From: Spirochaetales bacterium
Lineage (GTDB): Bacteria > Spirochaetota > Spirochaetia > DSM-27196 > SKKC01
Assembly: GCA_007121695.1 (NCBI GenBank)
Contig: SKKC01000257.1
Span: 1 to 8,027, forward strand
Direction: 5' to 3'
DNA: 8,027 nucleotides
Positions 6,247 to 8,027 of the stretch are shown here, piece after piece. The translations under genes and the position numbers were made by a program. Position 1 is the first letter of the stretch; every line of letters starts with the position of its first letter. The notes beneath the pieces are model-generated. The model searched no databases and had not been told where the DNA came from. It saw only the letters and a list, made by a program, of their open reading frames with translations.

Positions 6247-6297
6247 TGTGTTCAAAGTAGCACTGCCGGCAGGTCATCGTACAGTCATGGGAATGTA

Positions 6298-7536
6298 TTA
6301 CCTCTGCCTGATACGCAGGACCATGCCACGCAGGCCCCGGCTCCGGCTTCGCCGTACGACCGATGCCCAGGGCTGGCGCTCGAAACGACTCACTTCGCCC
6401 GAATGTCCGGCAACAAGCAGAACACAATCCCGCTCACCGAGCAGCCGACACAGCTCGTCAATTTCACCGCGCTGTCCGGGGGTTATGGCTGCATCGAGCA
6501 CAAGAATCAACGCGGATCGATCGGGCATACACGCGTGCAGCGTCTGGACGCTTGGCGACAGAAGTGTCGACAGAGGCATGCGTGTTCGCCTGCTCCGGTT
6601 GCGCTGTAGCGTATCCACGGTTGCGAGAATCTGCAGGGAATCATCAGAGGCAACCGTACACTGCCGCGCCGTATACTTTTTTCGACACCACGCGGGAACG
6701 ATTCCGACCCCGGGATTCCAGATAACAAGATGACGGTCCGCTTCGAGAGAGTCGATCAGCTTCAGGGCCATGCCGGTCTGAAACGACGGGGTTTCAAACT
6801 CGCCCAATCCCCAGTACGGCTGCGCGGCGAGCTGTACCTGTTCGAGATTATGATTCACGGAACTGCCGCGTCGATAGGATGCCTGTCCATCGGAACCCTG
6901 CACCGAAGGTCCGTCCGGCGCAGGCCTTGCCAGAAAAACCGCATGACCTGCGTGGTTAATCCGATGCAGGTCTGAAACACCAATGTCGTGGAGCATTCGC
7001 TCGGTCTCGTCGGCGAGGGGCTGCACCAGTACGGACACGAAAACCCCCGTGCTGCGACACGAGGCAAGCGCGTGCGACAGCAGCGCACGCCGCACCGGTT
7101 CGCCCGCCTTCGCAGGCACGTTCGAGAGGACAAGATCGTGTTCCGGGTAAGCGCAGCCTGCAGCCCCGGCCGGACGGCAGAACGCGTCTGCCTGGCACGG
7201 CAGTCCGTTTTCGGCTGCGTTTCGCGCTGCAAAACGAACCGCCAGAGCGTCTCGATCCTCGAGGACCAGCCGTTGCGCCGAATACTCACTCGCCGCGACT
7301 ATCCCGAGCACGCCAACGCCGCAGCCGATGTCATACACTGACGAAACCGGCCCCGGGTTCTGTGTCTGAAGCTCGGCCAGAAGGAGCCTGCTCCCGGTAT
7401 CGATTTCGTGGCTTGAGAACAGATCCTGAGAGAGCGCAAAGCGGTACTCATTCTTTCCAAACCGGAATGTCACCGTCCGGTGAACCCGGGGTTCTATATC
7501 CGCCGCAGACCACGATTCCCAGGGTGTATCGGTCAT
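6298..7536 (-). CDS. Two-module class I SAM-dependent methyltransferase (RsmC/RlmG-like MTS fold), 412 aa
   Basis: The N-terminal half (about 18-205) is a complete Rossmann methyltransferase. It has F40-x-x-x-x-I-D-T-G48 before the fold, motif I VYDIGCGVGVLG (67-78), an acidic motif II (VLEDRD, 91-96) and motif IV LSNVPAKAG (137-145), where RsmC/RlmG relatives carry NPPF. The substrate is therefore uncertain: rRNA guanine-N2 or another nucleic acid or protein target. A linker (about 206-240) leads to a second module (241-412) that starts with the same F-x-x-x-x-F-Q-T-G pattern (247-255). Its motif I is decayed to IWNPGVG (272-278), so it probably cannot bind SAM. A basic C-terminus (RRSRSRGLRG) may touch nucleic acid. 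The frame extends 20 codons upstream, but the ATG at 7536 overlaps the M18 stop as ATGA and lies just before the conserved region, so it was preferred. It is the second gene of the operon. Confidence 0.9.
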   Translation of the reverse strand: MTDTPWESWSAADIEPRVHRTVTFRFGKNEYRFALSQDLFSSHEIDTGSRLLLAELQTQNPGPVSSVYDIGCGVGVLGIVAASEYSAQRLVLEDRDALAVRFAARNAAENGLPCQADAFCRPAGAAGCAYPEHDLVLSNVPAKAGEPVRRALLSHALASCRSTGVFVSVLVQPLADETERMLHDIGVSDLHRINHAGHAVFLARPAPDGPSVQGSDGQASYRRGSSVNHNLEQVQLAAQPYWGLGEFETPSFQTGMALKLIDSLEADRHLVIWNPGVGIVPAWCRKKYTARQCTVASDDSLQILATVDTLQRNRSRRTRMPLSTLLSPSVQTLHACMPDRSALILVLDAAITPGQRGEIDELCRLLGERDCVLLVAGHSGEVSRFERQPWASVVRRSRSRGLRGMVLRIRQR

Positions 7537-8027
7537 GCCCGTTCCAGAAGCGCGGTTACGAGACCCGTCAGGGCAAACGCGTCGGTGAGCGCACACATCT
7601 CCCGGATGCTGTGCATCGCGAGCATGGGAACACCGATGTCGACGGTCTCCATGCCTGTTCGTGACCAGGAGATCGGGCCGATGGTCGACCCCGTTCGCAT
7701 ATCGCTTCGTCCGGCAAGCATCTGCAGGGGTATACCGGCCGCTGAGGCGGCCTGTCGGGTTCGTTCCATGCTTTCTATTGTCGTTGCGTACCGATACTGG
7801 GAGTTAACCTTCAGCGCTGGACCGCCGCCGATCGTCGGTGCGTAGGCAGGATCGTATTTACCAGAGTATGAGTCGTGGAGCGCATGCGCACCATCGTTTG
7901 AGATAATAAAGCTCGCTGCTACGGCGCGGTACCAGGCGTCCGCGTCGTGCGCGGCTGACAACCTGCGAAGCACGCTGTCGAGCATGGGGCTGTCGGCTCC
8001 ACTACCGGTTCGGCTTCCAATCTCTTC
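7533..8027 (-). CDS. apeB: M18 family aspartyl aminopeptidase, C-terminal 164 residues (start beyond the window)
   Basis: This cytoplasmic metallo-aminopeptidase family removes N-terminal acidic residues from peptides. The open frame runs off the right edge, and the visible part begins with EEIGSRTGSGAD, the family's Glu-Glu motif (general base and metal ligand). Further hallmarks are SNDGAHALH (43-51 of the visible part, Asp45 the likely bridging metal ligand), KVNSQYRYAT (73-82), RSDMRTGSTIGP (107-118) and AMHSIRE (137-143, His139 the likely second metal ligand). The active site as far as visible is complete, so the gene is probably functional. Full-length members have about 430-450 residues, so roughly 60% lies outside. 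Its TGA overlaps the methyltransferase ATG by 4 bases, making it the first visible gene of the leftward operon. Confidence 0.95.
   Translation of the reverse strand, partial: EEIGSRTGSGADSPMLDSVLRRLSAAHDADAWYRAVAASFIISNDGAHALHDSYSGKYDPAYAPTIGGGPALKVNSQYRYATTIESMERTRQAASAAGIPLQMLAGRSDMRTGSTIGPISWSRTGMETVDIGVPMLAMHSIREMCALTDAFALTGLVTALLERA

Noticed and set aside
6263..6272. Perfect 10-base palindrome CTGCCGGCAG in the gap before the 182-aa gene
   Set aside because: As RNA it gives only a 3-bp stem, and there is no U-tract. One short palindrome in a GC-rich gap is expected by chance, and no second copy was noticed in the window.
6507..7289. Several Arg/Pro/Cys-rich open frames on both strands within the methyltransferase gene
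   Set aside because: They overlap a gene with clear SAM-binding motifs, their composition is that of shadow frames, and none has a ribosome site or a recognisable domain.

Overview
The window reads as a compact bacterial chromosomal segment with moderately high GC. It carries eight well-supported genes, one weaker small gene and one very uncertain gene tail. The gene set (a fused trehalose-6-phosphate synthase/phosphatase, a type III pantothenate kinase, a queuosine-precursor transporter, and several small hypothetical proteins next to a two-part methyltransferase) is what I would expect from a free-living, possibly halotolerant spirochaete. That placement is inference from gene content and protein style, because no rRNA or other decisive marker is present. 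I see no mobile element, CRISPR array, tRNA, rRNA or convincing factor-independent terminator.

Layout, left to right. (1) A possible tail of an upstream gene (to 46) and a small membrane-anchored hypothetical gene (59-304, +). (2) A YhhQ/VUT-type transporter (326-1024, -), divergent from (3) a large bifunctional OtsA-OtsB protein (1136-3316, +). A 111-bp region with candidate signals lies between them. (4) coaX, type III pantothenate kinase (3321-4091, -), converging on otsAB with a 4-base gap. (5) A 149-residue hypothetical gene (4163-4612, +), divergent from coaX across 71 bp that hold a plausible promoter. (6) A leftward five-gene cluster from the right edge to 4609: M18 aspartyl aminopeptidase (partial), a two-module methyltransferase, an unknown 182-residue protein, a single-domain asparaginase-like protein, and an HD-domain phosphohydrolase. 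Its genes overlap or are separated by at most about 50 bases, so it is probably one operon.

How the genes may work together. The OtsA half makes trehalose-6-phosphate from UDP-glucose and glucose-6-phosphate, and all the expected OtsA ligand residues appear present. The OtsB half would normally dephosphorylate it, but the Asp nucleophile of HAD motif I is Asn (residue 500). The phosphatase half may therefore be inactive or regulatory, which is the most notable observation in the window. The right-hand operon pairs two enzymes of aspartate/asparagine chemistry with a methyltransferase whose C-terminal half looks like a decayed second copy of its own SAM-binding fold. CoaX and the YhhQ-type protein are ordinary housekeeping functions (coenzyme A synthesis, deazaguanine salvage).
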